Positions 39,626 through 50,980 of a DNA stretch of 64,000 nucleotides are shown in pieces (the first letter of the stretch is position 1; the number at the start of each line of letters is the position of its first letter). The notes beneath the pieces are model-generated. The model made no database searches and was not told the DNA's origin. It saw only the letters and a program-made list of their open reading frames with translations. The DNA is from Diacronema lutheri (taxonomy: Eukaryota > Haptophyta > Pavlovophyceae > Pavlovales > Pavlovaceae). The translations under genes and the position numbers were made by a program. Location: NCBI GenBank assembly GCA_019448385.1, contig JAGTXO010000007.1, positions 930,001-994,000 on the forward strand, read 5' to 3'.

Positions 39626-40213
39626 ATGGCTGACACTCGGCGGCGGCCAATCGCGACCCTGCTCCTCCTCACCCTTGGGCCGGTGCGCGGCCGCCGGCTC
39701 GCAGCGCCACCGTCGACCTCGTCGCCGTTGAGCGCCACGCCTGCCGCCGCCGGCGAGTTCAATCGCGTCTTCGCGCTCGTGAGCAAGGCGCAGGACTGCG
39801 CAGGCGAGTTTGTGCGCGGTCCGGCCGGCGCCGGCACGTGCCTCCTGCCGGGCTGGTGGGCGTGCCGCGAACTCGGGCCGATGGAGGGGTGCTATGCGGG
39901 ACTCGTGCGCACCGCCTCGGCCTCGTCGTGCTGTTATCAGGTCCCGGCGCCCCAGCCGGCCGGCGCGGGCGTCCGCATGCGCGGCGGTCACGCGCACGCC
40001 CCCCCCGGCAAACAGCCGTGCGGCACGCGCGGCGGCGCCGCGTGCGTGCGCGCCGAGCAGCGCGCCTTGCCGTCGGCCTCTCCGCTTCGCCAGCCGCCGT
40101 CGACCGCGGCTGGCGCGGCGGCGTTCGGCCTCCTCGCCGCTCTCGCGCTCGCGCTTGCGCGTCTCCGCCCGCGCGCGTCCGCGCCCAGCAGCGCCATGGG
40201 CGAGCTGCTGTAA
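39626..40213 (+). CDS. Small Cys-rich secreted or membrane protein, unrecognised
   Basis: The protein has 195 residues in one exon. It starts with a signal peptide (MADTRRRPIATLLLLTLGPVRG). The lumenal part has FNRVFALVSKAQDCAGEFV and a cysteine cluster (GTCLLPGWWACRELGPMEGCY and SASSCCYQV). A C-terminal hydrophobic helix (AAGAAAFGLLAALALALARL) is followed by a basic tail, suggesting a single-pass type I membrane protein. I do not recognise the family. Translation features (signal, paired cysteines, helix plus stop-transfer Arg) support it better than length alone. Confidence 0.6.
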   Translation: MADTRRRPIATLLLLTLGPVRGRRLAAPPSTSSPLSATPAAAGEFNRVFALVSKAQDCAGEFVRGPAGAGTCLLPGWWACRELGPMEGCYAGLVRTASASSCCYQVPAPQPAGAGVRMRGGHAHAPPGKQPCGTRGGAACVRAEQRALPSASPLRQPPSTAAGAAAFGLLAALALALARLRPRASAPSSAMGELL

Positions 40214-40728
40214 TTCACGGCGCGCAGCGGGGGTAGAACCTCGTCGCAAAAAGCGTAGTGGTCAGTTGGCCCGGGGGGGGGGGGGGGGGGGGGAGAAGCT
40301 CTTTCAACTCTGCTCGGCTTGCCTCGCCCGCTGACCTTGCCGTCATCAGCCACGCGCACCGCGCGCGCGCGCGCGCGCATACAACGGCATCACTGCGATG
40401 CGCGCCAGCGGCTGCGCCGCCCGCCACGGAGCACGCGGGCGGTGCGGCGGGTGCGCCCGCTCGCAAGCGCGAGCACCAGCGCCAAGCAAGCCGCGGCGAC
40501 AGGAGCCGAGGCAGCACAAGCCGCCGCCGGCGCGTACGCGCGCGAGCGCGCAGACCACGGGCGCGGCCACGGGCGTGCGCAGCGCCGCAACGAGCCGCGC
40601 GGCGCCGCGCATTGACACCCGAACCGCCTAAGACGGTGTCCGACGCCATGCTGATCCGCCATCCCCGCCCTCCCCCCCTCCAACGGTAGCGCTGGAAGGC
40701 GCCGGCGATCTCGGCCGGGTTGGGCGGA
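40214..40728. other. 515-bp gap with a G homopolymer
   Basis: A run of about 23 G bases lies at about 40270-40293. A CG dinucleotide tract lies at about 40360-40378. No gene is recognised. The last part is upstream sequence of the KATNIP gene, and TTGGGCGGAATGG at 40720-40732 contains the chosen start. Confidence 0.5.
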
Positions 40729-41456
40729 ATGGAGGAGTCTCAACGGCCGCCGACCAAGCAGGCCGAATACAAGCAGTATTTGCAGCTCCTCGCCGAGCGC
40801 AACCTGCTCCGCCGCCGCATACAGGCATGCGGATCCGCGTTCGGCCCGACCGCACGCGCCCCGCGCGCGCGCGCGCTGACTTGCGTGCGGCACTCGCGCG
40901 CCACGCGCGGCGCGCGCGTGCGCGCGCGCGCGCGCAGGAGAGCGCGGCGCGCGAGGCGAACGGGCTGCGGCAGCGCGAGGCTGGCTTTGACATCTACGTG
41001 AGCGGCGCCAATCGACCACGCGTACAGCGCAAGGAAGGCCACAGCCGCGGCCACCTGCCGCGCGCAGTTCCGCGCGCGCGCGCCAGCTCGGCGGCGGGCC
41101 TCGGCGGCGCGGGCGGCGCGGAGGCGTGTGCAGTCGGCGGCAGCTGCTCGGACGCGGCGCTCACCCCCACCACCGCCGCTGCCGCCGCCGCCGCCACGGG
41201 CGCAGACGGCGGCGGCGCCGCGCGGCGCAACCGCCGCAGCTGGGCACAGCCCCAAAAAGTCTTCATGATGGCAGAAGGCGGCGAGCGCGTGCCGCTCCAG
41301 CCGCACGCGCACGCGCACGCGCGGGCGAGCGCGCCCGTCGCGGAGGCTGCGGCCGGCGATGGCGCGCAGCTCGCCCTTTCGCTCTCCGCGCGAGAGGTGC
41401 AGCTGCTGCGCGCGAGCTTGCGTGACCTGGCCAATGACGGCGACGGCGACGGCGAC

Positions 41457-41487
<31 letters not shown>

Positions 41488-44400
41488 GCGGTAGCGACGG
41501 CGACCGCCGCGCGCGCTCGAGCGGCGATGACGCTTCGGCCTCGGAGGTGGAGGAGGACGCGGAGGACGCGGAAGAGGGCGAGCAGGCTCACGCCGAGTGT
41601 GCGTCCATGGCGGCCAGTGCAGCGCCGCTCGGGCAGCACGACACGTCGTCGCGCGACGGCGGCGATGTCGCGCCGTCGACGGCGATCGTGGCGCGACGCG
41701 CGCCGGCCGCGGGCCGCGTAGACCACCGGCCACCGCCGTTACCGCCACCGCCGTTACCGCCACCGCCGTTACCGCCGCCGTTACCGCTCCCCATGCTGCC
41801 CATCGCGCAGCGCGCGAGCACGGGCGAGATGCACGCGCTCGTGCCTGACGAAACGGAGCAGTATGGCGAAAGCGACTTTGAAACCGACGAGCGGCCTGGC
41901 GCGCGCGCGCCGGCCGCGGCCGCGGTGTCGCTCGGCCGCGCGCCGCGCGCAGCGGACGCGCACGAGACGGCCTCGGTGGTGAGCGACGCCGGGAGCAGCG
42001 GCTCCGGCGCGTCGCCCGTGCCGCATCGGCCGTCGCCCGCGCAGCCGCCGTTACCGCCGCCCGCAGTGCTCGGAGGCGCGCTGCCGCGGCGCGCGGTGAT
42101 GCACGCGCGCGCGGGCTCGGCGGGGGCGATCGGCGCGCGCAGCGCGGTGGTCGCGCATCCGGGCTTGCTCAGCGCGCGCCGCCGGCTCGAGTCGGGCGCG
42201 GCGTCGGGCGTGGCGAGCACGAGTTGTGCTCTGGCGGCGGCCGCCGCCACCGCCGACGCCATCGCCACAGCCGTCGCCGCGGAGAACGCGCGCGTGCGCG
42301 CGAGCGCGCGCGGCGCGCCGCTGCCGCCACCGCCGCCGCCGCTGGCCGCGGCGGCGTGCCCGCGCGCATCGCGCCCGCCGAGCGCGCCGGCGTGCGTGCC
42401 GCAGGCAACAACCGTCCACCGCCGTCCGCCGTCCGCAGGCACGCCCCTCAGCCGCGCGAGCCTTACGCCGCGCGGCGCGGCCGACGCGCGCCCGTCTATG
42501 GCGCCGGCCGCGCTGGCCGCGGGTCCGTGCGCGCCCGCTTCGCTCGGCGCGGCCAGCGCGAGATGGCCGTCGCGGCCGCCAAGCGGCTCGCGCACGCCAC
42601 GATCGCTTGTGAGCCCGCTCATTGGCGTGACTGCTGCCGCTGCCGCGTCAACAATCGGTGCCAGCGCGCCGACGGTCGAGGGCGCGACGTCGCGCGCCGC
42701 GCCCGCCGCGCCCGCCGCCGCGCCCGCCGCCACGCCCGCCGCCACGCCCGCCGTCGCGACCGCCGCCACGACCGCCGCCACGACCGCTGCGCCGTCTGTG
42801 GCGGCGACCGCCGCGGTGTCCGTGGCTGCGTCCGGGGCTGCGCCGTCGCCGTCGTCGGCAGCGCCTGCGGCGCGCACACCCGCTGCGCTCCCGCTCATGG
42901 CGGCGCCTGCACCGCCCCCACCGCCCGCACCTCCCGGACCGCCCGGACCGCCGCGCGCCGCCGACGCGCACGCCGACACGCCGCGCGCGCGCGCGCCCGC
43001 CGCCGACGGCGACGGCGACGGCGACGGCGCGGCGGACGGTGGCGGCGCGCGCGCGAGCGGCGCGCTCGTCGCGCGCGTGCTGGGCATGGCGGGCGGAAGG
43101 CAGCGGCAGCTTCTTGCCATCCTGGACAAGCTGGACGCAATGCACGCGCAGGGGCAGGACCTCGAGGCGCTCTGGGATGTGGTCGTTCACCCGCCGCGCC
43201 TCGCCGCGAGCCCAGCCGCCGCCGCGCCGCCGTCCGCGCCCGCCGCCGCGCCCGCCGCCGCGCCCGCCGCGTCCGCCGGGCACGCGCCGGCGCGCGCGCT
43301 GCGCGCGCTCAGCGCGCCGGGCGCGCGGCGCGAGGGCGCTCTGTACTTCTCCGAGCGCGCCGGCAGCGCCGGCCTTGGCGCGCGCCGTGCGCATGACGGT
43401 GCGCGCGCGCACGCGGCCGACGCTGTTGCACTTGGCGCCGCCGCCGACGCCGCCGACGGCGACGGCGACAGCGACGGCGACGACGGCGAGCGCCCGCCCG
43501 CGCCCTTCCCGCTTTGCGTCCGGCTGCTCACGACGTGGGGCCACGCGCATCACCTGACGCTCGGTACAATTGAGCTGCTCGACGGCGCGGGGCGCCCCGT
43601 CCTACGCGGCGGCGTGGCCGCCGGCTTGCTTGCCGCCGAGGTGCGCGAGCGCGCAGGCCACGTCGTCTCGCTCGTCCTGGGCTCGGACGACGCCGCCATC
43701 GCCCAGCTTTTCGACGCGAGCGTGTGGCAGCAGCGTGGCGCGGGTGGAGGCGGTGGCGGTGGCGGCGTGGGCCCGCGCCGGCCGCCGCGCCCGCCGCGCC
43801 CGCTCGCGCTCGCGCTCGCGCCGCGCCCGGCCGTGCTCGAGATCGCCTTCACGCCGACGGCGCGCGGCGTCGCCGAACTCGCCGCCGCGCATGCCGACGT
43901 ACGCGCGTTGCGGCTCACGAACCGCGCGGTCGCGCGCGGCGGGCGCGACGCGATCAAGGGCTGCCGCTTCGCCGAGGTCCTCTCGGCCGGCCGCGTCGTC
44001 TGGGCGGGCGTCGTCGCGCGCGCAGTGGGCGCGGACGGCGGCGCGGCGGACGGCGGCGCGGCGGACGGCGGCACGGCGGACGGCGGCACGGCGGTCGCGA
44101 CGCTCATACCGATCGAACGGCCGCCATCGCTCTCGGCGCGGCGCGCGGGCGGCGCAGCGGGCGAGTGCAGCGCGTCCGACACCTCGCTCACCGACACCGA
44201 GGAGGAGAGGGACACGCCGGCGGACATGCCACAGATCGGCGCGCCGGCGGTCGCGCCGCGCGCGCCGCGCGGCGGCGCGGCGAGCGGCGAAGGGGCGGGC
44301 GCGCCGCAGGCAAGCGCGTTGCCGCGCCCGCGCGTGCCTACGCTCAACTTCGGCACAGGCGCCGCCGCTGCGCCACCGACCGACGCGCGCGCCGCGCCGT

Positions 44401-45835
44401 CGCTCGCTGCGCACCTGCCGCCGCGCGACGGGCGCACGCCGCGCGTCGGCACGCGCCCGTCGGCTTGCGCGGCAGTTGCCGGCAGCAGAGCAGAGCCCGG
44501 CGCGCGCTCGCCGTGCGCGCCGGACTACGCCGCAGACGAGCGCGACGCGCGCGCCGATGGCTTTGGCGCGGGCGCGCGCGAGGCGGTCGGCGTGGCGGCG
44601 ACGGGCGGTGCGCCCGTTGCGTTGCCCGCCGCGCCGGTGCGCGAGCTCGCGCTGACGCTCATTTCGAATTGGGGCGATCGCAATCGGATTGGGCTGTCCG
44701 GAGTGCAGCTCTTCGACGCGGCGGGTGGCGAGCTGCTCATCGAGCGCGTCGAGGCGGAGCTGGCCGTGCCGGACGGCGATGAGAGCGGCGGGGACGACGA
44801 CGACGACGACGATGGCGATGGCGGCGTCGCCAACCAAGCCGCGCGCGGCAGCTGCGGCGGCGCGGACGGCGACGGCGGCCGCGGCGCGGAGCGCGGGCCG
44901 TGCGCGGGCGCGGGCGCGGGCGCAGCTGCCGCGTCCGCGTCCGCGCCGCCGCGCGCGCCGCGCGCTGCGGCCGACGCAGTCGACGCGTCAAAGGTTGCGC
45001 GCGGCGCGCCACCGAGCAGCCTCGCCGTGACCGACGCGTGGCTTGTACCCTTCCGCGCGCGCGGCGGCGCGCCACCAGCGGTGCGGTTACGGTTACGGTT
45101 ACGCGCGCCCGCGACCCTCGGCGCGCTGCGCGTGTGGAACGTGAACTGCTCGCGCGTGCTCGCGTATGCGGGCGCGCGCTCGGCGCGCCTCGAGGCGGAC
45201 GGCGCGGTCGTTTGGGAGGGCACGCTCGCGCAGGCACCGGGCGAACTCGCGCCCGCGCGCCGCGCCGCGACGACGCTGCTGCTCGCGCCCGACGCCACCG
45301 CCGTCCGCGCGGCGCTCGAACGCGCCGACGCGCGCGCCGAGGCGGGCGCGCGAGAGGCGATGGCGGCGGAGGCCTTGCTCCGCTCGTCGATCGGCGCGGG
45401 CCATGGCCGACACGGCGTGCGGCCGACGACGGGCGAGCGCGCCGTCGTCGGCGGCGGCGGCGGTGGCGGCGGTGGCGGCGGTGGCGGCGGTGGCGGCGGT
45501 GGCGGCAGACCCGACGGCGGAAGCGCTTTGCTTGGCGGCGACGACGACGCGAGCGATCCCAAAACGGGCGCGTTGGCGCACGGCTCGTTCGCAACGGGCG
45601 CTGCGGCGCGCGCGCCCGCCGCGGCCTCGCCACTGCGCGCGCCGCCCGCCGCTAGCGCGCTCTGTGCATCGCCGCGCGACGGCGCGCCATGCGCCGCGTT
45701 CGGCGCCACGGAGCTCGCCGCCTCTGCGCGCGGCGGCGACGGCACCACGCCCGGCGGTGCGCGCGCCGACGCGCGCGCCGGCTCCGATGCGGAGACGGAC
45801 GCGAAGTCGGCGTGCGGTTTTACGTCCGACGCGCA

Positions 45836-45868
<33 letters not shown>

Positions 45869-45874
45869 CGCCGC

Positions 45875-45911
<37 letters not shown>

Positions 45912-47474
45912 CTGGGCGCGCTGCTCGCGAGCGTCGAGCGCGAGCTGCAGCTTGGCGGCGAGGTTGATGCGGCCGTGTCGCCGCCGCGCTCGCACGCGGA
46001 CGGCGGCGCGCAGCGCGACGCGTCGGCGCGCAGCGCCGACGCGACGTCGCGGCGCGCGCGCGCGCTCGGAGCGGCCGACGGCGACGCGCGCGGCGCGTGG
46101 CCGCGCGCGTCGCATGTCGCGATGCGCGTGCTCTCGACGTGGGGTGCGCTCGATTATGTGGGCCTCACCGCGCTGCAGCTGCTCGGCGCGGATGGCGCGC
46201 CGCTGCCTCTGCGCGCCGAGCAGGCGACGGTCACGGCGGCGCGCGGCGCACTCGATGGCGATGGTCGTACGGCCGACCGCGTGCTTGACGGGCACAACGT
46301 GACGTGCGCGCGCGAGCACGTGTGGCTGCACCCCTTCGACGCGGCGTCGCCCCCCGTCCTCGAGATCCAACTCGACGCGCCCGCAGAATTGCGCGCGCTC
46401 GCGGTGTGGAACTACAACACCGCGCAGGAGGACACGTATCGCGGCGTCGCGCGCTTTGAGCTCCTGCTCGACGGTCGGCGCGCGCGCGTGCGCGGCGGCG
46501 CGGCGTGCGCGCTCGCCAAGGCGCCGGGCCACGCGCGCTTCGACTCGCGCCAGGTGCTCGAGCTCGAGTGGGATCACGATGGTGGGTGCGTCGAGAAAGC
46601 CGACGCGCCCCCCGCGGGCTGCAACGCGGACAGCGGCGACGTGCGCGCCGCGCGGCCCGGCGCGCGCGCGCGCGCGCTCGCGCCGACGGCGAATGGCGCG
46701 CGGCAAGACTGGCTGACCGTTTCATTGCCTTGCGCGCGCCTCTGGCGCCTCGAGCTGCTGAGCACCGCCGGCGACGCGTTCTACGTCGGCCTCGACGCCG
46801 TCGAGTTGTACGACGAGCACGGCGCGCTCGTGAGCGGCTCGACGCATGGCGCGCGCGCGTACGGCCAGCCCGACTCGATCAACGCGCTGGCGGGCTGCGG
46901 CGCGGGCGACGACCCGCGCGTCGCGGCCAACGTGCTGCTGCCGTGCGGCAAGGGCGCCACCGCCGCCGCCGCCACCGCCGCCGATAACAGCGGCGAGGCC
47001 GCCGGCATTGGTGCTGAGCGCGCAGAAGCGCACACTTGGCTCGCGCCGTGGGACGAAAGCGAACGCGCGACGCTCGAAGTGCTGCTCGACGCGCCGCGGC
47101 ACATCGCCGTCGTGCGCGTGCGCAACTATTCGAAAACGCCCTCGCGAGGTGCATGCGAGTACGAGCTCTATGCCGACGACCTCGTCGTCTCGCGCGGCTC
47201 GCTCCGGCCGGCGCCCGCGCCGGGCGTCGGCGCGTGGCAGGCGATCCTGTTCGCCGACGACGCGGCGACGCTCGCGGCGCACGCTGCTGACGTGCACCGG
47301 CACGACGCGAGCGAGCAGGCCGCCGTCCTGCTCGTCGACGCGGGGCGCGTGCTCGAGGGCGAGGCGGTCATCCGCGCCGAGCGCGAGCGCGCGGCGGCGG
47401 TGGCGGTGGGTGGCGATACGCGCCGCCACGCGCAGCCCGCGTACCGGCCGACGACCGCCGTGACCCCGCGATGA
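40729..47474 (+). CDS. KATNIP: Katanin-interacting protein (KATNIP/KIAA0556, DUF4457) homologue, 2 exons
   Basis: Exons are predicted at 40729-40824 and 40938-47474 (2,210 residues). The intron is GC-AG, phase 0. Splicing joins AEYKQYLQLLAERNLLRRRIQ to ESAAREANGLRQREAGFDIYV and then SGAN, a match to the N terminus of KATNIP. Four copies of the DUF4457 core then occur: LTTWGHAHHLTLGTIELLDGAG (about 43530), ISNWGDRNRIGLSGVQLFDAAG (about 44660), STWGALDYVGLTALQLLGADG (about 46135) and STAGDAFYVGLDAVELYDEHG (about 46760). Each is followed by an LxVWNxN-type strand (LRVWNVNCS, LAVWNYNTA, VRVRNYSKT). KATNIP binds katanin and microtubules at the base of cilia. Long Ala/Pro/Gly/Asp linkers, including a (GAC)n Asp tract at about 45880-45912, make it longer than the animal protein. 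It implies a flagellated cell. Confidence 0.88.
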
Positions 47475-47538
47475 GCGCGTGCGCCCTTGTGGCCCCTGGG
47501 CCCTGGACCCTAGTGGTGCCCGCAGCCCAATACCCATA

Positions 47539-47976
47539 CTGCCCGTTGGGTCTGAGTTCGCGGACGAAGGAATAGGAGAGACCCGCGCGCGAAAAAGCGA
47601 AAATGGCCGCGAGAGGTGCGCGCGCGCGTCGCGTCGGCCCCGCGGGAGGTGGCGCGGTGCGTGTCGCGCTATGCGTGTCGCCGCTGCGCGTGGGGGTTCC
47701 TGACATACCCGGGAACCCCGCTCTCATAACCGCGACACGTGCAGGCGGCGCGGCCGCAGCGCCGCGAGCGGCGTCATCATCGGCGTCGGTCGCGGGCACC
47801 GGCTCTCGGTCGAGGTCATGAAGATCATCCTGTGGCGGCTATTTTCTCGGCAGGAGCGCGGTGAGGATCGCGGATGACCTCCACACATCCACCGACACGC
47901 TCACGGAGTCGATCGTCCGCGCCACCATCGAGCGGTACGAGGCCACCGGCATCGTCGATTCCCAGCCGAACAAGCC
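47539..47976 (+). repeat. Left terminal inverted repeat (438 bp)
   Basis: This arm matches 49857-50294 in reverse. It contains a 72-codon frame (47603-47821), and the same peptide is encoded in the other arm. It also contains the start of the transposase helix-turn-helix frame (RIADDLHTSTDTLTESIV). Confidence 0.95.
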
Positions 47977-49576
47977 ACACGCTCGGTGAGCCGGCAGCGG
48001 ACGGCGGCGTCGCGGACGGTGTCGCCGTGCCGGCCCCGGGTTCCCAAAATGGCCAGGACCCCGCCGCCGCAGCTGCGACATCCGCCGCGCCCGGCCCGCC
48101 GGCCGGCGCAGGCGCGCTCGCGGCCCTCCGCTTGGACGCGGACGCCGGCGCGCGCGCTGGCGTTGGTCGCGTCAAGGTCGCGCGCGCCGGTCCGTTGGAC
48201 AAGGCGATAGCCGACAAGATGACGCGAGCGAAGCGCAAGGCCGACCAAGACGAGGCCAATCGCGCGCGCGAGACCTCGGCGCCGGCTGGCGCGCGACCCC
48301 GCGTGCCGAGGGTTACCATGTACTCGCCTACAACAATTGGCGCGCTGCCGCAGCGCTCGTCTCGCAAGCCCAGCGCTGGCGCAACGAAGCCGCCCGAGAA
48401 AGCGGCTCCAGTGCGCGCCCTCGCCGGCGGCGGGGCCGGCGCGAAGGCCGGTAGCTCGAGCGCGCTGCCGGCGGCCGAGCCGGACGAGCACGAGCCGGAC
48501 GAGCACGAGCCGGCGCGTGGGCTTGCGGCGGTGCCCGCGCAGGATTCGCTCAAGTCGTGGCGGACGACTCCGAGGAGGAGGGGAAGCCTTTGGAGACGCT
48601 GCGCGTGTACCTCGTGTCCTTTGACGCGTACGTTGATGCCCTCTACGTTGATGCCCTCAAGCCGGGCGAGCCATTGTGCGTCAAGCTGGGCGCCAACTCG
48701 GGGGACAACGATGCGATCACTCGCGTGCAAGCTTTAAAAAGGGCCAAGCTCCTCTTCAGTATAGCGCGGAGGCCGCGGAGCTCGCCACGTCGGAGGCCGC
48801 GCGCACGCAGAGGAGAACAAGGTGCACTTTGCGCCTGCGCTCGGGGAGAAGGCGCAAGCGCAGGCCCGGTCGGCTGAGACGCGCGCCAACAAGGACGAGG
48901 CGGCCGCAAAGGCGGCGGAGATCAAAGCCGCGCAGCTTGAGGAGCGCACGGCGGAGACGAGCGATGTGTCGGCGCGCCGGCCCGGCGCGCGAGACGCGTC
49001 GCGCCGCTAATCGCGCTCGACCGGCGAAGACGGTGAGGATGACGAAGCAAGCGCTTCCGCGCCGCTACGCGCTCTCGTTGGTCTACAAGCAGCCGACGGC
49101 TTTTACGCGCTGGTCGAGAGCCGCGACGTGCTCACCGCGCTCCTACGCTCGACGCACGACTCGACTCACGGCAACCTGCCGCAGCCGCCTCACTCCCTTC
49201 CGCTCTACCGGATCGGCATCAGCGAGAGGTCGGCGCGCCCGCAGTGTTCGTCCGCCTGACGCTGATCACCGACGATGCCGACGTGGCGCGCAGGTTTTAC
49301 GCGCCGAGCGGCGCGCAGCAGGACTTGGACATCTGCATTCTTTACCTTGTCGTCGAGGTGACGCCCCCGCCCAAGCACCCTGGCAAGGTCGGTGGCGGCG
49401 GCCTCGTGGCGTCGGGCGGCTGGGCCGGCGCGTTCGATGCCTACTCCGCGCCCGTGCCGGCGCCGCAGTCCATTGCTCCCACTATGCCGGCCGCTCAGAG
49501 CGTGGCGCTCGCGCAGCAGGTCGCGCAGGCGCTCGAGTTGTGCAAAGTTGGCTGGGATGCGACCGCGCAGGCGTGA
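47977..49576 (+). pseudogene. Decayed cargo or transposon reading frames on the plus strand
   Basis: Natural-looking peptides sit in three different frames without a continuous gene: a Lys/Ala/Pro-rich part (KAIADKMTRAKRKADQDEA, about 48200) and LETLRVYLVSFDAYVDALYV with VKLGANSGDNDAITRV (about 48590-48730). They continue with KAQAQARSAETRANKDEAAA (about 48850), FYALVESRDVLTALLRST (about 49100) and VRLTLITDDADVARRFYA (about 49250). The frame changes could be introns or decay. I do not recognise the product. Whether it belonged to the transposon or was captured from the host is unknown. The adjacent PDEHEPDEHEP is a short repeat. Confidence 0.5.
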
Positions 49577-49990
49577 ATCAAGGCTGCTGAGCACATCAAC
49601 AGCAGCGTCGAGCGCGCGCAGCTGTTCCTCAGCATGCCCGAGGTGTTCTTCTTCGTCGCGGGCCGCTTGGACGCGCTGCATCTTCTTGAGCGAGAGGCCG
49701 GCGGCGCAGAGGTTGTAGTGAATGTACTCGCGCGTGAACGCCTTGAGCGTGACGGCCTGCAGCTCGGCCGCAATCTCGCTTAAGTGAAGTCACGGTTGCT
49801 CCGCCATGATCGCGAGCATCAGCTCCTGGTCGAGCTCGCTCATGAGCTTCGCGCACGGCTTGTTCGGCTGGGAATCGACGATGCCGGTGGCCTCGTACCG
49901 CTCGATGGTGGCGCGGACGATCGACTCCGTGAGCGTGTCGGTGGATGTGTGGAGGTCATCCGCGATCCTCACCGCGCTCCTGCCGAGAAA
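49205..49990 (-). pseudogene. Transposase N-terminal helix-turn-helix remnant, Tc1/IS630-like
   Basis: On the minus strand, within and beside the right arm, one frame reads RSAVRIADDLHTS, then VRATIERYEATGIVDSQPNKP and LMSELDQELMLAIMAEQP. After one in-frame stop it continues as LHLSEIAAELQAVTLKAF, then LCAAGLSLKKMQRVQAARDEE. This is the standard order of a Tc1/IS630-type DNA-binding region: two helix-turn-helix units, a basic-Pro linker, the TLxEIAxEL helix, then the GLSxKKxQ segment before the catalytic core. After about 49620 the family resemblance ends and no D-D-E/D residues can be placed, so the catalytic part is missing. The Cys-Ala-Lys in the linker replaces the more usual Gly-Arg-Pro. 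Confidence 0.7.
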
Positions 49991-50294
49991 ATAGCCGCCA
50001 CAGGATGATCTTCATGACCTCGACCGAGAGCCGGTGCCCGCGACCGACGCCGATGATGACGCCGCTCGCGGCGCTGCGGCCGCGCCGCCTGCACGTGTCG
50101 CGGTTATGAGAGCGGGGTTCCCGGGTATGTCAGGAACCCCCACGCGCAGCGGCGACACGCATAGCGCGACACGCACCGCGCCACCTCCCGCGGGGCCGAC
50201 GCGACGCGCGCGCGCACCTCTCGCGGCCATTTTCGCTTTTTCGCGCGCGGGTCTCTCCTATTCCTTCGTCCGCGAACTCAGACCCAACGGGCAG
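49857..50294 (-). repeat. Right terminal inverted repeat (438 bp)
   Basis: This arm is the reverse complement of 47539-47976. The arms diverge inside at GGCTTGTTCGG (49857), where the left arm continues with a different sequence. Confidence 0.95.
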
Positions 50295-50399
50295 TACCCA
50301 TACCCACATCATCGGAGTCCGTCACGGCAATCGTCGGCATTTTAACTAACGCGTGGAAATTGGGCGTTCCCGCCCGCCAGCCAGCCCCGCCCGCCATCG

Positions 50400-50822
50400 A
50401 TGCTTGGACGCCGCTCGCTGCGCGCAGCGCTCCACGCGACAAGCGCGCCGGCGAGCAGCGAGGCGCAGGAGCGCGCGGCGGGAGAGAGCGCGGGCTTTTC
50501 TGTCCCGCACCACTCGCTCCACGCCGCCCGCCACGCCGCGCCCTCCGCGAGCGCGCACGCGCCGGCGGCCGAGCCCTTTTGCGTTCCAATCCACCACTCG
50601 CTCCACGCGGCCAGGCTTGCGCACGACGACGAGCCGGCGGAGGGCGGCAACCTGGAGGACGGCAAGTCGGATGGCGGCGCGTCGGGCTCCGCTCGCCGCG
50701 AGCCCCAAATTTCCTTCGAGCCGCGCAAGCGCGTGCGCAGCGAGCCGGAGCAGCCGGAGGCGCCGTGCGGCGCGAAAAACGTCGCGCCGCCGGATGAGGA
50801 TGGTGCGGCAGTCGCGAGATGA
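50400..50822 (+). CDS. Possible small protein, unrecognised
   Basis: A 140-residue frame with ATG start contains a near-exact internal repeat, HHSLHAARHA and HHSLHAARLA, and an acidic-to-basic C-terminal part (DDEPAEGGNLEDGKSDGG, then FEPRKRVRSEPEQPE) that is less GC-driven than the usual shadow frames. KRVR could be a nuclear signal. No family is recognised. It starts 100 bp after the right end of the transposon and may be a partial exon of a longer gene. The minus strand is also open here, so the strand is uncertain. Confidence 0.35.
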   Translation: MLGRRSLRAALHATSAPASSEAQERAAGESAGFSVPHHSLHAARHAAPSASAHAPAAEPFCVPIHHSLHAARLAHDDEPAEGGNLEDGKSDGGASGSARREPQISFEPRKRVRSEPEQPEAPCGAKNVAPPDEDGAAVAR

Positions 50823-50980
50823 CGCGTGGGACGCATTGGCGAGTGATCGCAGTATACACAGGATGTGTGCGCCACGAGAGATAGAGCGCTGCCGAGGCGT
50901 CAGGCGAGCGCCATCCGAAACGCGCGCTGAGCGAAGCGGTCAGTTGCATACAGCCGGGCGTGGAGATGTGCGCGTGCCGC

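Larger units (their letters stand above)
47539..50294. mobile_element. 2.76-kb DNA transposon with 438-bp terminal inverted repeats
   Basis: Arms 47539-47976 and 49857-50294 are reverse complements that appear identical by eye. Both ends start CTGCCCGTTGGGTCTGAG. An 8-bp target duplication, TACCCATA, lies at 47531-47538 and 50295-50302. The inner 1.88 kb holds decayed open frames. The right half carries, on the minus strand, the helix-turn-helix part of a Tc1/IS630-like transposase, which begins within the arm. No DDE catalytic domain is visible, so the element is probably non-autonomous. An 8-bp duplication with long arms resembles hAT, Mutator-like or Zisupton elements rather than TA-targeting Tc1 elements, so the superfamily is open. 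It lies 64 bp after the KATNIP stop. Identical arms suggest recent movement or arm conversion. Confidence 0.93.

Noticed and set aside
47539-50294. Polinton or other virus-derived element, because of long inverted repeats
   Set aside because: It is only 2.76 kb, has an 8-bp rather than 6-bp duplication, and shows no polymerase, integrase, ATPase or capsid features.
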